Assembly: GCF_000308695.1 (NCBI RefSeq)
Contig: NZ_BAGG01000011.1
Span: 62,001-126,000, forward strand
DNA: 64,000 nt
Reading direction: 5' to 3'
Source: Nocardia takedensis NBRC 100417
GTDB lineage: Bacteria > Actinomycetota > Actinomycetes > Mycobacteriales > Mycobacteriaceae
In this document: positions 45,564-54,001 of the stretch, in pieces
How the letters are laid out: each line of letters starts with the position of its first letter
How positions within the stretch are numbered: position 1 is the stretch's first letter
Translations under genes and position numbers: made by a program
Notes under the pieces: generated by a model
Told to the model about the DNA's origin: nothing
The model's input: only the letters and a program-made list of their open reading frames with translations
Database searches by the model: none

Positions 45564-46068
45564 ACGTCGAGAGATGCGATTTCACGTCCTCGTCGACGTC
45601 CGGCAACGCTGTCGAGTGTAGGTGGTGTGGCGGCCGTGCGGTGGTGGTCGTCCGTGCGGCGTGCTACCCACCCCGGCGGGTACGCGACGTGGGGTCTATC
45701 GCGACGGGGGAGTCCGCGTTACCTCCGGTGTCCCGTCGGGGACGCCGTCGGGTCCGACTGATTCCTATCTTCTATGGGGACGTCTGTCGCTCTCGCGCCG
45801 GGCCCGTGCCCGTCGGGTACCCGTTCCGTCCCGTCCCAGTCGCTCCTCCTTACTTCTCTTGTGTGCCGTTCCCGAGTGCGGTCGCGGCCGGGAGGGGCGC
45901 GGGTGTCGGATTACGCTACGCCGCACCGGATGTCGGGGCCTGCTCCTGGGGCCGGCGCGCGGCCGGGCGGGGGCGGACACCGTCGTGTCCGGGGTTCGCG
46001 GGGCGGCTCGGGGGTTCGTCCCCTGCATTCGTGTCCGGCGCGCGGTGTCGGGTAGGCTGTCCAGCCGA
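45564..46068. other. Region between desA promoter and tRNA-Lys, no gene seen
   Basis: About 500 bp of GC-rich DNA. Frames on the plus strand are long but Arg/Gly-rich without recognisable motifs, ribosome sites or codon bias of the neighbours. Likely holds the tRNA-Lys promoter near 46040-46060. Confidence 0.55.
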
Positions 46069-46141
46069 GCCCCTTTAGCTCAGTTGGTAGAGCTGGTGAC
46101 TTTTAATCACTAGGTCGTAGGTTCGAGTCCTACAGGGGGCA
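46069..46141 (+). tRNA. tRNA-Lys (anticodon TTT)
   Basis: 73 nt including the discriminator A. Acceptor GCCCCTT pairs with AGGGGGC, the D-arm is GCTC...GAGC, the anticodon loop CTTTTAA reads TTT, and the T-loop is GGTTCGAGTCC. CCA is not encoded. Confidence 0.95.
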
Positions 46142-46714
46142 CTCGTCAGGCGGGGGCGGTACGGCGTCGTACAGAGCCCCGTGAGTTCGTTCACCCGCCT
46201 CCTCGTGGAGCCGGTGACACCGTGTCGTCCCGGATGTCCGCGCGGCGGTGCGGTTCTCGCCTCCCCCGGTCGCGTTCGCGACGCGAACCCTCGATATCAT
46301 CGAATGATGTTGTCCGGCAATGGTTTCGGCCTCGCAGGGGGCGATCCGTCCGTCGCTCGGCGAATCGTGCGCGCCTGCCGGACGGGGCGTCCCGGTCCGG
46401 GCCGCGGACACGCTGTTGTCCTGATGTCCGCCGCGCGGGAGTCGCCCAATTCGATTATCGATCAAGCACTCTCGCTTGTTGCGTGATGTTTGCTGCATTG
46501 GAAATCGATCGGGATCGGCTGACTGACTCGTCGGTTTGCCGCATGTCGGAAGACGATTGCGGGTACGGTGACGACTTGATGAATTCCGCGCCGTCGGTGA
46601 AACGTGCGCGGGTCGCGGAATTCGGCTCATCGTTGTTCTGCCCGAACGTGTCGCGAGCGGTACGGCCGATCGTGGCACCCCTGGACTCGACGCCGTGGGA
46701 GGCCGATCCTTGAA

Positions 46715-46756
46715 GAAAAAGTAATGCCCGGGTGCGCACCCCCTGCGGCGCACCCG
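46715..46756 (-). terminator. Minus-strand intrinsic terminator
   Basis: CGGGTGCGC (46729-46737) pairs with 46748-46756. Read on the minus strand the stem is followed by GGCATTACTTTTTCTT, a rare T-tract in this genome. No minus-strand gene lies just upstream, so it may stop antisense transcription from the TetR promoter region. Confidence 0.5.
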
Positions 46757-46820
46757 AGCAGACGAATTGTACCAGCTGGTGTGTTTCAGGATTCCCGCAA
46801 GTTTTCGTACCGAAAGTTTG

Positions 46821-46842
46821 AAACTGGGCGAAAACCCGGTTT
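46821..46842. promoter_or_regulatory. Possible autoregulatory operator of the TetR gene
   Basis: AAACTGGG-CGAAAA-CCCGGTTT, 8-bp arms with one mismatch, in an AT-rich stretch about 95 bp before the start codon. The shape fits the autoregulatory elements of butyrolactone receptors only loosely. Confidence 0.4.
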
Positions 46843-46935
46843 GAAGTATTGATAAAACTCATAACTTCGCGCCAAGGGTTCGTTCCCTTCGGGGGGTGCG
46901 TTTGGCGACGAGTAGGCTTCGGAGGCGTTTCGAGC

Positions 46936-47601
46936 ATGGCACGGCAGCAAGAGCGGGCCCGCCGGACACGCGCGGCGATCATCAGGTCCGCCGCCGTTGA
47001 GTTCGGGAAGAGCGGCTATGCCGCTGCATCGCTCAACCGCATATTGGAAGGGTCGCGCGCCACCAAGGGGGCGATGTACTTCCATTTCGATTCCAAGGAA
47101 GATCTGGCGCGCGCGGTACTGGAGACGGCGGTAGAACGCTACCGCTCCTCGGCCGAACGATGGCTCGCGCGAACCGATCTCGGACCGCTCGACACCCTGC
47201 ACGGGATGGTCGACGAGACGGCGCTGCGTCTCGAGCACGACATCATCGTGCAGGCGGAGTACCGGCTGATCATCGAGCCGGACTTCTACCGCGACGTCCA
47301 GGCGGGCGGCGGCCGGATACTCGGCCGCGCGACCAGGGTCCTGGCCGTGCGGGCGATCGAGCACGGGCAGTTGCGCCCCGATGCCGATCCCGATCGGTTC
47401 ACCCGCACGCTGACGGCCGCGCTGGCCGGACAGCGCTACATGGTGGACCTGTTGGGCGGCACGGTGGATCTGCGCTCGCGGTTCCGGGAGGCCCTCGAGG
47501 TGGTGATCGAATCCATGGCCACGCCCGAGTGGGCCGATCGCTTCCGCGCCGACGGCTGGCGGACCGCGGCGAGACTCGAGGAGCTCGGATTGGTCTTGTA
47601 G
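46936..47601 (+). CDS. TetR-family regulator, gamma-butyrolactone-receptor-like
   Basis: 221 aa from the ATG at 46936 (GGAGG ten bases upstream). The N-terminal HTH reads QERARRTRAAIIRSAAVEFGKSGYAAASLNRILEGSRATKGAMYFHFDSKEDLARAVLE. TKGAMYFHF and the QxRAxxTR start are typical of ScbR/ArpA-type receptors that sense butyrolactone signals in streptomycetes. The ligand domain contains Trp residues (RWLARTD, PEWADRF). No butyrolactone synthase is in the window, so the ligand is open. Monocistronic, beside the tRNA cluster. Confidence 0.8.
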   Translation: MARQQERARRTRAAIIRSAAVEFGKSGYAAASLNRILEGSRATKGAMYFHFDSKEDLARAVLETAVERYRSSAERWLARTDLGPLDTLHGMVDETALRLEHDIIVQAEYRLIIEPDFYRDVQAGGGRILGRATRVLAVRAIEHGQLRPDADPDRFTRTLTAALAGQRYMVDLLGGTVDLRSRFREALEVVIESMATPEWADRFRADGWRTAARLEELGLVL

Positions 47602-47710
47602 CCATTCGGGGCTCTGACCAGCCGATTTGGAAAGCTCGGGGAAGCTGTCATAAGCTATGCGAGCTCCCAACGGAACACCGTTGAAGCCGGTCCGGAGAAA
47701 TCCGGGGCGA

Positions 47711-47783
47711 GCCCCCTTCGTCTAGCGGCCTAGGACGCCGCCCTTTCAAGGCGGTAGCGCGGGTTCGAATCCCGTAGGGGGTA
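47711..47783 (+). tRNA. tRNA-Glu (anticodon TTC)
   Basis: 73 nt. Acceptor GCCCCCT/AGGGGGT, anticodon stem CCGCC/GGCGG with loop CTTTCAA, T-arm CGGGTTCGAATCCCG. No encoded CCA. First of three tRNAs in a cluster. Confidence 0.95.
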
Positions 47784-47811
47784 CGGTCTCAGGATCGTTG
47801 GTAGCACGCAA

Positions 47812-47885
47812 GGCCCTGTGGCGCAGTTGGTTAGCGCGCCGCCCTGTCACGGCGGAGGTCGCGGGTTCGAGTCCCGTCAGGGTCG
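47812..47885 (+). tRNA. tRNA-Asp (anticodon GTC)
   Basis: 74 nt. Acceptor GGCCCTG/CAGGGTC, anticodon loop CTGTCAC, discriminator G as usual for tRNA-Asp. No encoded CCA. Confidence 0.95.
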
Positions 47886-47943
47886 CAGATAAGCGCCGGA
47901 GAGATCCGGCGCTTCGCGTATGGCATTCAGAACGGGTGCCTGC

Positions 47944-48017
47944 GGCCAGGTAGCTCAGTTGGTACGAGCGTCCGCCTGAAAAGCGGAAGGTCGCCGGTTC
48001 GATCCCGGCCCTGGCCA
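47944..48017 (+). tRNA. tRNA-Phe (anticodon GAA), integration target
   Basis: 74 nt. Acceptor GGCCAGG/CCTGGCC, anticodon loop CTGAAAA, T-arm CCGGTTCGATCCCGG. It is followed by an encoded CCA (48018-48020). Its 3' 46 bp are repeated at 54002-54047, so the present 3' half was supplied by the integrated element. Confidence 0.95.
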
Positions 48018-48019
48018 CC
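47974..48019 (+). repeat. attL (46-bp direct repeat, tRNA-Phe 3' half)
   Basis: Identical over 46 bp to 54002-54047, from the anticodon stem to the CC of the 3' end. Divergence begins at the next base on both sides. Confidence 0.93.
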
Positions 48020-48020
48020 A

Positions 48021-48057
48021 AAAGCCCTCCGACAAATACCAGGTCGGGGGGCTTTTT
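48021..48057 (+). terminator. Terminator after tRNA-Phe (element-borne)
   Basis: AAAGCCCTCCGAC pairs with GTCGGGGGGCTTT (13 bp, one G-U), 9-nt loop, followed by TT. Lies inside the element directly after attL. Confidence 0.8.
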
Positions 48058-48706
48058 CGCGTCTGCACCCCGAACGGGTATGTGACGATCCTTACCGTGA
48101 TTGACCGCCCGAAACCGGCGCTTGGTGCACGCGGGGTGCACGGCCTGGCCCTGGTTGGTGGTGGCCTGCGCACTCCGGGGGCTGGCTTCCCCGCCTGCCC
48201 CGTAGGGCCTGCCCTTCTCGCGTAGAGGCTCCGGGGTCAAGGGGGAGCGAAGCTCATCACGGAGTGACGCCGTAGGCGCCCTTGACGCTGGAGGGGCGCG
48301 GGAACACACTGCAGGCCACCATCAACCAGGGCCACGCGGCCGGAGGTCGCGCCTCATTCCGCGGCTCGAAACCGGAACATCCCTTGGTAGTGGCTGATCG
48401 GGAGTTGCCGCGAGCGGTCGACTGGGCTGGGTGCCGGCGGATTCGTGATCGACTGCGGGAGGTAAGTCGGGGACGGCCGGCAGCGTGCCCAGCACTGTGC
48501 TGTTGTTGCTAAGGCGGCCAGATGGATCACGCGCGGTGCGGGCAGTGTGCCGCGACGCGCCGCCGCTCCGGGCGCTGAGGAGGTACGACGAAGCGCCCGT
48601 CCGTGCGTTCGTAGCGCGGCGCGGCGCGCTGTGCGCGCCGCGCTCTTGATCCTATATGGCGAAATTCAGCAACAACACGCACAACGGGCCGGGCGCAGTG
48701 AACGGC
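48058..48706. other. Left arm of the element, no gene seen
   Basis: About 650 bp. It contains repeated GGTGCAC motifs (near 48123 and 48135; GGGTGCAC recurs near attR at 53954) that could be integrase arm sites, and an 11-bp hairpin (48613-48623 with 48634-48644). A plus-strand frame ending in four Cys codons at 48500-48512 is probably chance. Confidence 0.45.
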
Positions 48707-49387
48707 TCAAGCCGTGAATGAATCAGCGCAGAGAGCATCGGATAGCTCGGACATCCCGGTGATGGTGGCCGCTGGCTGGTAGTCGGCGAATCGCTCAGCC
48801 TTGCCGGGCTTGTTCGCGAAGCCGATTGCCGGGATGGTCGCGGCGTTGGCCGCCTGGAGGTCAGTGATCGAATCACCGGTGAACGTGGCTTGGTCGGGCT
48901 GGAACCCGAGTTCTTCGAGGGCGGCGCAGAGTAGATCAGGTGCAGGCTTGAGCGCCGTCGCTGCCGACGTTCTGGCGAAGATGCCGGCAACCTGCTCCCG
49001 GAGGTCATGCGCACGGAGATATGCGTCGATCGCAGCAACAGAGTTGTTGCTGACGACAGCGACTCGGTGGCGCTTGCCTCCGGCTCGGATCACCTCGTGA
49101 GCGTGCGGTGTCGGGTCGGCAACGGCAACAGCACGGACCTCGAGACGGGTCAACTCACGTTCGGTACTTACGGCAGTAGCGGGCGAGACTTCCGCGGCGT
49201 ACTGGAGGATTTCGAATGGGTCGGCCGTGGCGCTGAGGTCGGATGGAAGTTCGGCGCCCAGTGCATCGCTGAGCTGGCGGGCTACTTCCCGGCTCGACAG
49301 TCCGGCGAAGACAGAACAGACAGGGCCGTCGAAGTCGAGTAGCAGGAGGGGCCGGGCGGCGACCAGCTTCCGAAGAGTGCCGGTCAC
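48707..49387 (-). CDS. HAD-family hydrolase of the element
   Basis: 226 aa from the GTG at 49387, which overlaps the GntR stop as GTGA. All four HAD motifs are present: LLLLDFDGPV (nucleophile Asp), VVSNNS, LKPAPDLL (Lys) and FTGDSITDLQAA. Resembles phosphoglycolate-phosphatase-type HADs with a small cap. Coupled to the regulator, as small hydrolases (NUDIX and others) often are in actinomycete elements; substrate unknown. Confidence 0.85.
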   Translation of the reverse strand: MTGTLRKLVAARPLLLLDFDGPVCSVFAGLSSREVARQLSDALGAELPSDLSATADPFEILQYAAEVSPATAVSTERELTRLEVRAVAVADPTPHAHEVIRAGGKRHRVAVVSNNSVAAIDAYLRAHDLREQVAGIFARTSAATALKPAPDLLCAALEELGFQPDQATFTGDSITDLQAANAATIPAIGFANKPGKAERFADYQPAATITGMSELSDALCADSFTA

Positions 49388-50229
49388 GGTTCGTACTTCC
49401 GGGCGACGGTCGTCCAGATGCTGTCGAACCACATCTGAGACTGTGCGACGAACTGGGAAGGTGTCGAGTCTGGGTCTACGTCGCGAGCGTGGTGGAACAG
49501 CGTGGCGTCTTTGCCCATCAGGTCCCACATGGGCACCTCTTCACCGTTGAGAGGTACGACGTGTTCCCGGACCGGGTAGTAGCCGGAGAATGCCTGTTCG
49601 CCGTTGAGGATGTAGAGCTTGAACAGCGGCACAGCCGGGTAGGTTCGAATCTCGGCAGAGGCATTCGCGACCAGGCCCAACCGAGACAGCTCGGAAACGG
49701 AATCAACGATGGCACCGCCGTGCCGGTCCATGATCTTCGTCGCACGCTTGCGGAAGGCTGGGCTGTCCTCGAGGTTCGCCACGGTAGCGGGGAGGCTCCA
49801 CGGACGAGAGCTGTCGGGGACGAGAAGACGGATCGAGAGGCTCTCGGGGCGTAGCCGGCCTTCTCGGATGCGGTCGAGTGGTTCGGCTATCGCACCGTGC
49901 AGAGTCTCACCGGAGAATCCAGCGAAGTCGACCGTGATACTCGGCGACTCAAACGCTTGTTCGATGTGCGGCCGGAGGCCAACGGGCCGCTCAGTCCGCT
50001 CGCGAACGTATGTGCCGCTTCCAGGGCGGGTGACGACCAACCCTTCCTCGCGAAGGGCGCGAATCGCTGCCTCGGCGGTGGCCTTAGCCACACCGAACCG
50101 CTCCACCAATTGCGGCCCGGACGGCAGCTTCTCGCCGGGGGCGAACTTCCGGGTGAGGATCGCAGCCCGGAGCAGGTTGGCGATCTGTTGCGATGCCGGC
50201 CGGGGATCGTCGGGGTCGATGGTTTCCAT
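49384..50229 (-). CDS. GntR-family repressor of the element
   Basis: 281 aa. N-terminal GntR winged helix (PASQQIANLLRAAILTRKFAPGEKLPSGPQLVERFGVAKATAEAAIRALREEGLVVTRPGSGTYV), then about 200 residues of effector or dimer domain without clear family. Plays the role of KorSA in pSAM2, silencing replication genes (inferred). Four CCTAGG boxes in the divergent promoter region are its likely operators. Confidence 0.87.
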   Translation of the reverse strand: METIDPDDPRPASQQIANLLRAAILTRKFAPGEKLPSGPQLVERFGVAKATAEAAIRALREEGLVVTRPGSGTYVRERTERPVGLRPHIEQAFESPSITVDFAGFSGETLHGAIAEPLDRIREGRLRPESLSIRLLVPDSSRPWSLPATVANLEDSPAFRKRATKIMDRHGGAIVDSVSELSRLGLVANASAEIRTYPAVPLFKLYILNGEQAFSGYYPVREHVVPLNGEEVPMWDLMGKDATLFHHARDVDPDSTPSQFVAQSQMWFDSIWTTVARKYEP

Positions 50230-50251
50230 TCGCCCAGCTTAAGCCCTATTC

Positions 50252-50324
50252 CCTAGGCGGGCCAGGTAGCTATTGACCTCCCTAGGGTGGTCCTGTAGAT
50301 TTGAAGCTACCTAGGGAGCCTAGG
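50252..50324. promoter_or_regulatory. Divergent control region: four CCTAGG boxes over a near-consensus promoter
   Basis: CCTAGG at 50252, 50281, 50310 and 50319; the first three are spaced exactly 29 bp. The plus-strand promoter TTGACC (50273-50278), 17 bp, TAGATT (50296-50301) carries the second box in its spacer. It drives the Zn-finger/rep/xis/int operon. Confidence 0.72.
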
Positions 50325-50365
50325 GGCAAGTAGAGGGCAAGTCATTCCAGAGAAGAGGCCCGGTC

Positions 50366-50737
50366 ATGGCAACTCAGTTCGCATCAATTCCCGTTGACGT
50401 CCGTCCGGCTCGCGTGAACTACGCGGGTGTGTGTCGGTATTGCCTTGAGCGGCACTGTGATTCGGCGCGCTGTGTTGCGCTGCACGCGGCTGTTGTGTGG
50501 GAGGTCTGCCCGGAGTGTGACGGGTCGACGGTGCTCGGTGAGGTGGAGCTGTGCCGGTCCTGCATCGATGGGGTGATCGAGGGTGATTCGGCCCGGTCGG
50601 CGGATGCTGTGGCGGCGGCGAAGGTGGTGGCGATGTGCACGCCTCCGAAGCGGAATCGTTCGCGGGTGGTGTCGTCGGGTGCTTCGGCTCCGTTCGTGAC
50701 GACTGCTGATGGTCGCCGCGTGTACGCGGGGGTGTGA
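50366..50737 (+). CDS. Small cysteine-rich (zinc-ribbon-like) protein
   Basis: 123 aa. Cysteine pairs GVCRYCLERHCDSARC, EVCPECDG and ELCRSC suggest one or two zinc sites in the first 75 residues; the tail is basic and disordered. First gene of the element operon, 64 bp after the -10. No family recognised. DNA or protein binding in replication control is plausible. The stop overlaps the next GTG as GTGA. Confidence 0.7.
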   Translation: MATQFASIPVDVRPARVNYAGVCRYCLERHCDSARCVALHAAVVWEVCPECDGSTVLGEVELCRSCIDGVIEGDSARSADAVAAAKVVAMCTPPKRNRSRVVSSGASAPFVTTADGRRVYAGV

Positions 50738-50937
50738 CGGTGCTGGTTCTGGAGAAGGAACGGGAAGACGCTGTGATGCTCTGCGGGGCGTGTTCGGCTC
50801 CGGCAGGCGGTGATACAGAGCGCGGTGAGTACCGGCAAGCGGTTCGGGATGCGGCGAATACGCGGGGGCGTGAGTTCGACCGGCGGGCTGCTGAGGCGCC
50901 GTTGTGGGAGGGAGATGGATCGGACGTGTGGTTTTGA
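50734..50937 (+). CDS. Hypothetical 67-aa protein
   Basis: Starts on a GTGA overlap and stops on a TGATG overlap with rep, so it is coupled at both ends. Charged, with EKEREDAVMLCGAC and RDAANTRGREFDRRAAEAPLW. No recognised family. Confidence 0.6.
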   Translation: MTVLVLEKEREDAVMLCGACSAPAGGDTERGEYRQAVRDAANTRGREFDRRAAEAPLWEGDGSDVWF

Positions 50938-52583
50938 TGGCGGCTCCGGAGCGGCTGACCGCCGCCGAACGTCGGGCCATGCCCAACATGATCGAACTCG
51001 CCCAGGCCACGGCCGAGAAGTTCGGCGTGTGCTCGCGGCCGGTGGGGATGCGGGCGTTCAACCCCGAGACCGGGCAGGTGTCGTATCTGGGCACCCCGTG
51101 CAAGTGCACCGTCGAGTCCACGTGTCCGTCGTGTGCGAAGGCGGCGCAGCAGCTGCGGGCGACGCAGTGTAACGACGGGTGGCATCTCGAGCGTGAGCCG
51201 ATGCCGGCCAAGACCGAACCGACCGAGCATCAGAAGGAGCTGCTGACCGCGCGGGCGGATATGGCCGAACAGTACTGGGAGGCCACGCGCGCCGGTGATC
51301 CTGAGACTGCGCAGGGGTTCGCGGATGTGGTGGCCGATCTGGATGCGGAGCTGAAAGACACCGGCCTACGTGGTCGGCTGCCCGCGTTGGATGCGGAGAA
51401 GAAGGGCCGGCCGGGGAAGTCCACTCGGCGGCGTGACGATTCCCCGGACCTGCCTCGGCGGAAGGTGGAGAAGCGGACGGTGGGGCAGGTGTATGCCGGG
51501 AAGTATCGGCCCGGCATGTTCGTGACCCTCACCCTCCCGAGCTATGGCCGTGTCCGGGAGGGTGGCGCGGTCGACCCCGACGGCTACAACTACCGCCAGG
51601 CCGCCCGCGACATCGTGCACTTCGCTGCCCTGTTCGACCGGTGGGTGCAGAACCTGCGCCGGGTAGTGGGCTGGAACGTGCAGTACTTCGCCACCGTGGA
51701 ACCGCAGAAGCGCGGTGCCCCACACCTGCACATCGCGATCCGGGGATCGGTCTCGCGGGAGGTGCTACGCCAAGTCACCGCCGCCACCTACAAACAAATC
51801 TGGTGGCCCCACCACGACACCGAGGTCTACGGCACCGACGACCGGCCCTACCTGCCCGAGTGGGACTACGAGCTGCGGGCGTTCATTGACCCCGGCACCG
51901 GGGAACCGGTCACCACCTGGGCGCAGGCGCAAGCAGTGATGGATTCCGTTGATGAGTTGGAACCTGCGCATGTGACCCGGTTCGGGTCGCAGGTCGATAT
52001 CAAGGGCGTCCTCGGCGGCACCCGCGACGCTGCCCGGCGGGTCGGGTACTTGACGAAGTACCTCACCAAGAGCGTCGCCGAAGTCCTCGACACCGACGAC
52101 GTGCCGGCCTCCACGGCCGCCCATTACGACCGGTTGCACGCCGAACTGTGCCGGACGCCGTGTTCCCCGCGGTGCCCGGTGTGGTTCCGGTACGGCATCG
52201 TCCCGAAGGGCGCGACGGAGAAGACCCGGCCGGGTGTGTGCCGGTCGAAGGCGCACAAGCGGGATTTCCTCGGCCTGCCGGGTCGGCGGGTCCTGGTCTC
52301 GCGGTGGTGGACGGGTAAGACGCTGCCCGATCACAAGGCGGAACGGTTCGCGTTCGTTCAGCAACTCCTCGCCGACGCCGGTATCGAACGCCCGCAACTC
52401 GAACAGTTGCGGATCACCCCGGTACGGCCTGGCGACTCGTCGGCCCCACCACGTGAGCACCTGATCATGTCCGCCGTCGCGCAACGCTCCCGCTGGCGAG
52501 TCCAATACCTCAACGCCCTCGGTGTCGGCCTACCCGACCCGCCAGGGCAGAACTGTTCAGCAACCCACGAAACCGCAGCATAG
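50937..52583 (+). CDS. RepSA-type rolling-circle replication initiator
   Basis: 548 aa from the ATG at 50937. A Cys cluster CKCTVESTCPSC near residue 60 may bind zinc. The HUH metal motif is PHLHIAIRG near 264, and the catalytic Tyr lies in GYLTKYLTKSV near 370. FVTLTLPSYG and CPVWFRYGIVP are typical of actinomycete plasmid/AICE initiators (RepSA, pSAM2). It would nick the element origin to start rolling-circle replication after excision. TGATG overlap with the upstream gene. Confidence 0.88.
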   Translation: MAAPERLTAAERRAMPNMIELAQATAEKFGVCSRPVGMRAFNPETGQVSYLGTPCKCTVESTCPSCAKAAQQLRATQCNDGWHLEREPMPAKTEPTEHQKELLTARADMAEQYWEATRAGDPETAQGFADVVADLDAELKDTGLRGRLPALDAEKKGRPGKSTRRRDDSPDLPRRKVEKRTVGQVYAGKYRPGMFVTLTLPSYGRVREGGAVDPDGYNYRQAARDIVHFAALFDRWVQNLRRVVGWNVQYFATVEPQKRGAPHLHIAIRGSVSREVLRQVTAATYKQIWWPHHDTEVYGTDDRPYLPEWDYELRAFIDPGTGEPVTTWAQAQAVMDSVDELEPAHVTRFGSQVDIKGVLGGTRDAARRVGYLTKYLTKSVAEVLDTDDVPASTAAHYDRLHAELCRTPCSPRCPVWFRYGIVPKGATEKTRPGVCRSKAHKRDFLGLPGRRVLVSRWWTGKTLPDHKAERFAFVQQLLADAGIERPQLEQLRITPVRPGDSSAPPREHLIMSAVAQRSRWRVQYLNALGVGLPDPPGQNCSATHETAA

Positions 52584-52598
52584 AAGGGGGTAACCCAG

Positions 52599-52814
52599 AT
52601 GAGTAACAACGCCGAATACCTCACCGTCGACCAGGCGGCCGAGTACCTCGGTACCGGGGTCCGGTTCATCCGCCGGATCGTCGCCGAACGCCGGGTAGTG
52701 TTCTACAAGGTCGGCAACCACGTCCGGTTCAAAGCCGCTGACCTGGAAGCCTTCGCCCAGGCCGGACGCGTCGAACCCGTCCAGTTCCGTTGGACCGAGG
52801 GCAAGGCTGCCTGA
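52599..52814 (+). CDS. xis: Excisionase / AlpA-like helix-turn-helix protein
   Basis: 71 aa, MerR-like HTH of the excisionase family: EYLTVDQAAEYLGTGVRFIRRIVAERRVVFYKVGNHVRFKAADLEAFA. Its stop overlaps the integrase ATG as TGATG, the usual xis-int coupling. Confidence 0.87.
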   Translation: MSNNAEYLTVDQAAEYLGTGVRFIRRIVAERRVVFYKVGNHVRFKAADLEAFAQAGRVEPVQFRWTEGKAA

Positions 52815-53935
52815 TGGGGCGTAGACGGTTCGGCAAAGTGCGGAAGCTGCCGTCGGGGCGGTGGCAGGCATCGTTCCTCGCGCCGTCCGGGAAGCGGCAG
52901 AACGCTCCGACTACGTTCCGGACGAAGACGGATGCGGATCGGTGGTTGTCGCAGGCTGAGGCCAAGATCAGCCGTGGGACCTGGCTGGATGAGGAACTCG
53001 GGCTGATGTTGTTCCGGGACTACGCATCTGCGTACCTCGAGCACAACTCCGACGTGGGGCCGAGATGGGAAGAGACATGCCGGCGCAATATGCGCCTGCA
53101 CATGACGGAACTCCTGGACAAGCCGCTGATCGCGATCACGGGTCCGGCGGTTCGGAAGTGGCATTCGGACGCGCTGAAGGGCCCCGGCGGCAAGACCTCG
53201 ATTGCTCAGTCGTACCGATTCCTGCGGGCCGTGATGAACTCGGCTATCCGCGATAATGCGATCGCGGTCAACCCGTGCAACATCAAGGGCGCCGGATCGG
53301 ACCGAGCCAAAGAGCGGCCGATCGCGACGCCGGCCGAAGTGGCGGAACTGGTCCAAGCGATCACGCCTCGATACCGGGCTGCAGTGCTGCTGGCGGCATG
53401 GTGCGGGCTCCGGCGGGGAGAGATCATCGGTCTTGCCACGACTGACCTCGACCTCGACGCGAACGAGGTCTACGTACGGCGCAACCGGGTAGAGCTGCTG
53501 GAGTCGAAACAGGCGTTCGACAAGGACCCGAAGACGGATGCCGGCAAGCGGCCGGTGTCGATCCCGCCGCACCTCAAGCCGTACCTGGTGGCGCACCTCG
53601 AGGAATGGGCGGGGGAGGAATGGCTGTTCGTCGGCCGTGACGGTCGGCGGATGCGGGGCAACGCTGCTTACCAGGCATTCGTCCGTGCCCGGGACCGGGT
53701 CGGCGTGAAGGTCACATTTCACGACCTGCGCCACACTGGCCAGACCTTGGCGGCTGCGACCGGTGCCACCCTCGCGGACCTGAAAAAGCGGCTCGGTCAT
53801 TCCTCGAATGCGGCCGCCTCCCGGTACCTGCACGCGGTCGACGGCCGAGACAAAGAGGTAGCCGCAGAATTGAGCAAACTCGCTGCCCGAGGTGATGCCA
53901 CCGGGCTGCCTCGAACAATCGTCGTGAAGCACTGA
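52814..53935 (+). CDS. int: Tyrosine integrase of the element
   Basis: 373 aa. N-terminal arm-binding region, core-binding domain, then catalytic residues: Arg in CGLRRGEII near 199, HDLRHTG (HxxR) near 304, LGHSSNAAASRYLHA with the nucleophile Tyr near 337. Last gene of the element, 66 bp from attR, so it can recombine the tRNA-Phe att sites. Confidence 0.94.
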   Translation: MGRRRFGKVRKLPSGRWQASFLAPSGKRQNAPTTFRTKTDADRWLSQAEAKISRGTWLDEELGLMLFRDYASAYLEHNSDVGPRWEETCRRNMRLHMTELLDKPLIAITGPAVRKWHSDALKGPGGKTSIAQSYRFLRAVMNSAIRDNAIAVNPCNIKGAGSDRAKERPIATPAEVAELVQAITPRYRAAVLLAAWCGLRRGEIIGLATTDLDLDANEVYVRRNRVELLESKQAFDKDPKTDAGKRPVSIPPHLKPYLVAHLEEWAGEEWLFVGRDGRRMRGNAAYQAFVRARDRVGVKVTFHDLRHTGQTLAAATGATLADLKKRLGHSSNAAASRYLHAVDGRDKEVAAELSKLAARGDATGLPRTIVVKH

Positions 53936-54001
53936 AATCCGGTGGGGCATGCAGGGTGCACGACAGCCTAAAAATGACACCTGACCAGTAGTTATGGCCC
54001 G

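Larger units (their letters stand above)
46142..46935. other. Region between tRNA-Lys and the TetR gene, no secure gene
   Basis: About 790 bp, clearly less GC-rich than average toward the right end. A 75-codon plus-strand ORF (46486-46713) is possible but has no recognised homology or ribosome site. A minus-strand terminator-like hairpin and a possible TetR operator lie at the right end. Confidence 0.5.

Noticed and set aside
45622..46113. A plus-strand ORF running into tRNA-Lys
   Set aside because: Overlaps the tRNA gene, no ribosome site, low-complexity Arg/Gly/Pro composition.
46486..46713. A 75-codon plus-strand ORF between tRNA-Lys and the TetR gene
   Set aside because: Moderate third-position GC but no ribosome site, no motif and no partner gene; left as unannotated.
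47746..48309. A 187-aa minus-strand ORF across the tRNA cluster
   Set aside because: It is antisense to tRNA-Asp and tRNA-Phe and the att site; a coding illusion common at tRNA genes.
48282..48512. A plus-strand ORF ending in four Cys codons, similar in look to a cysteine attenuator
   Set aside because: No promoter or leaderless start, and no sulfur gene downstream on that strand; the next plus-strand gene is 1.8 kb away.
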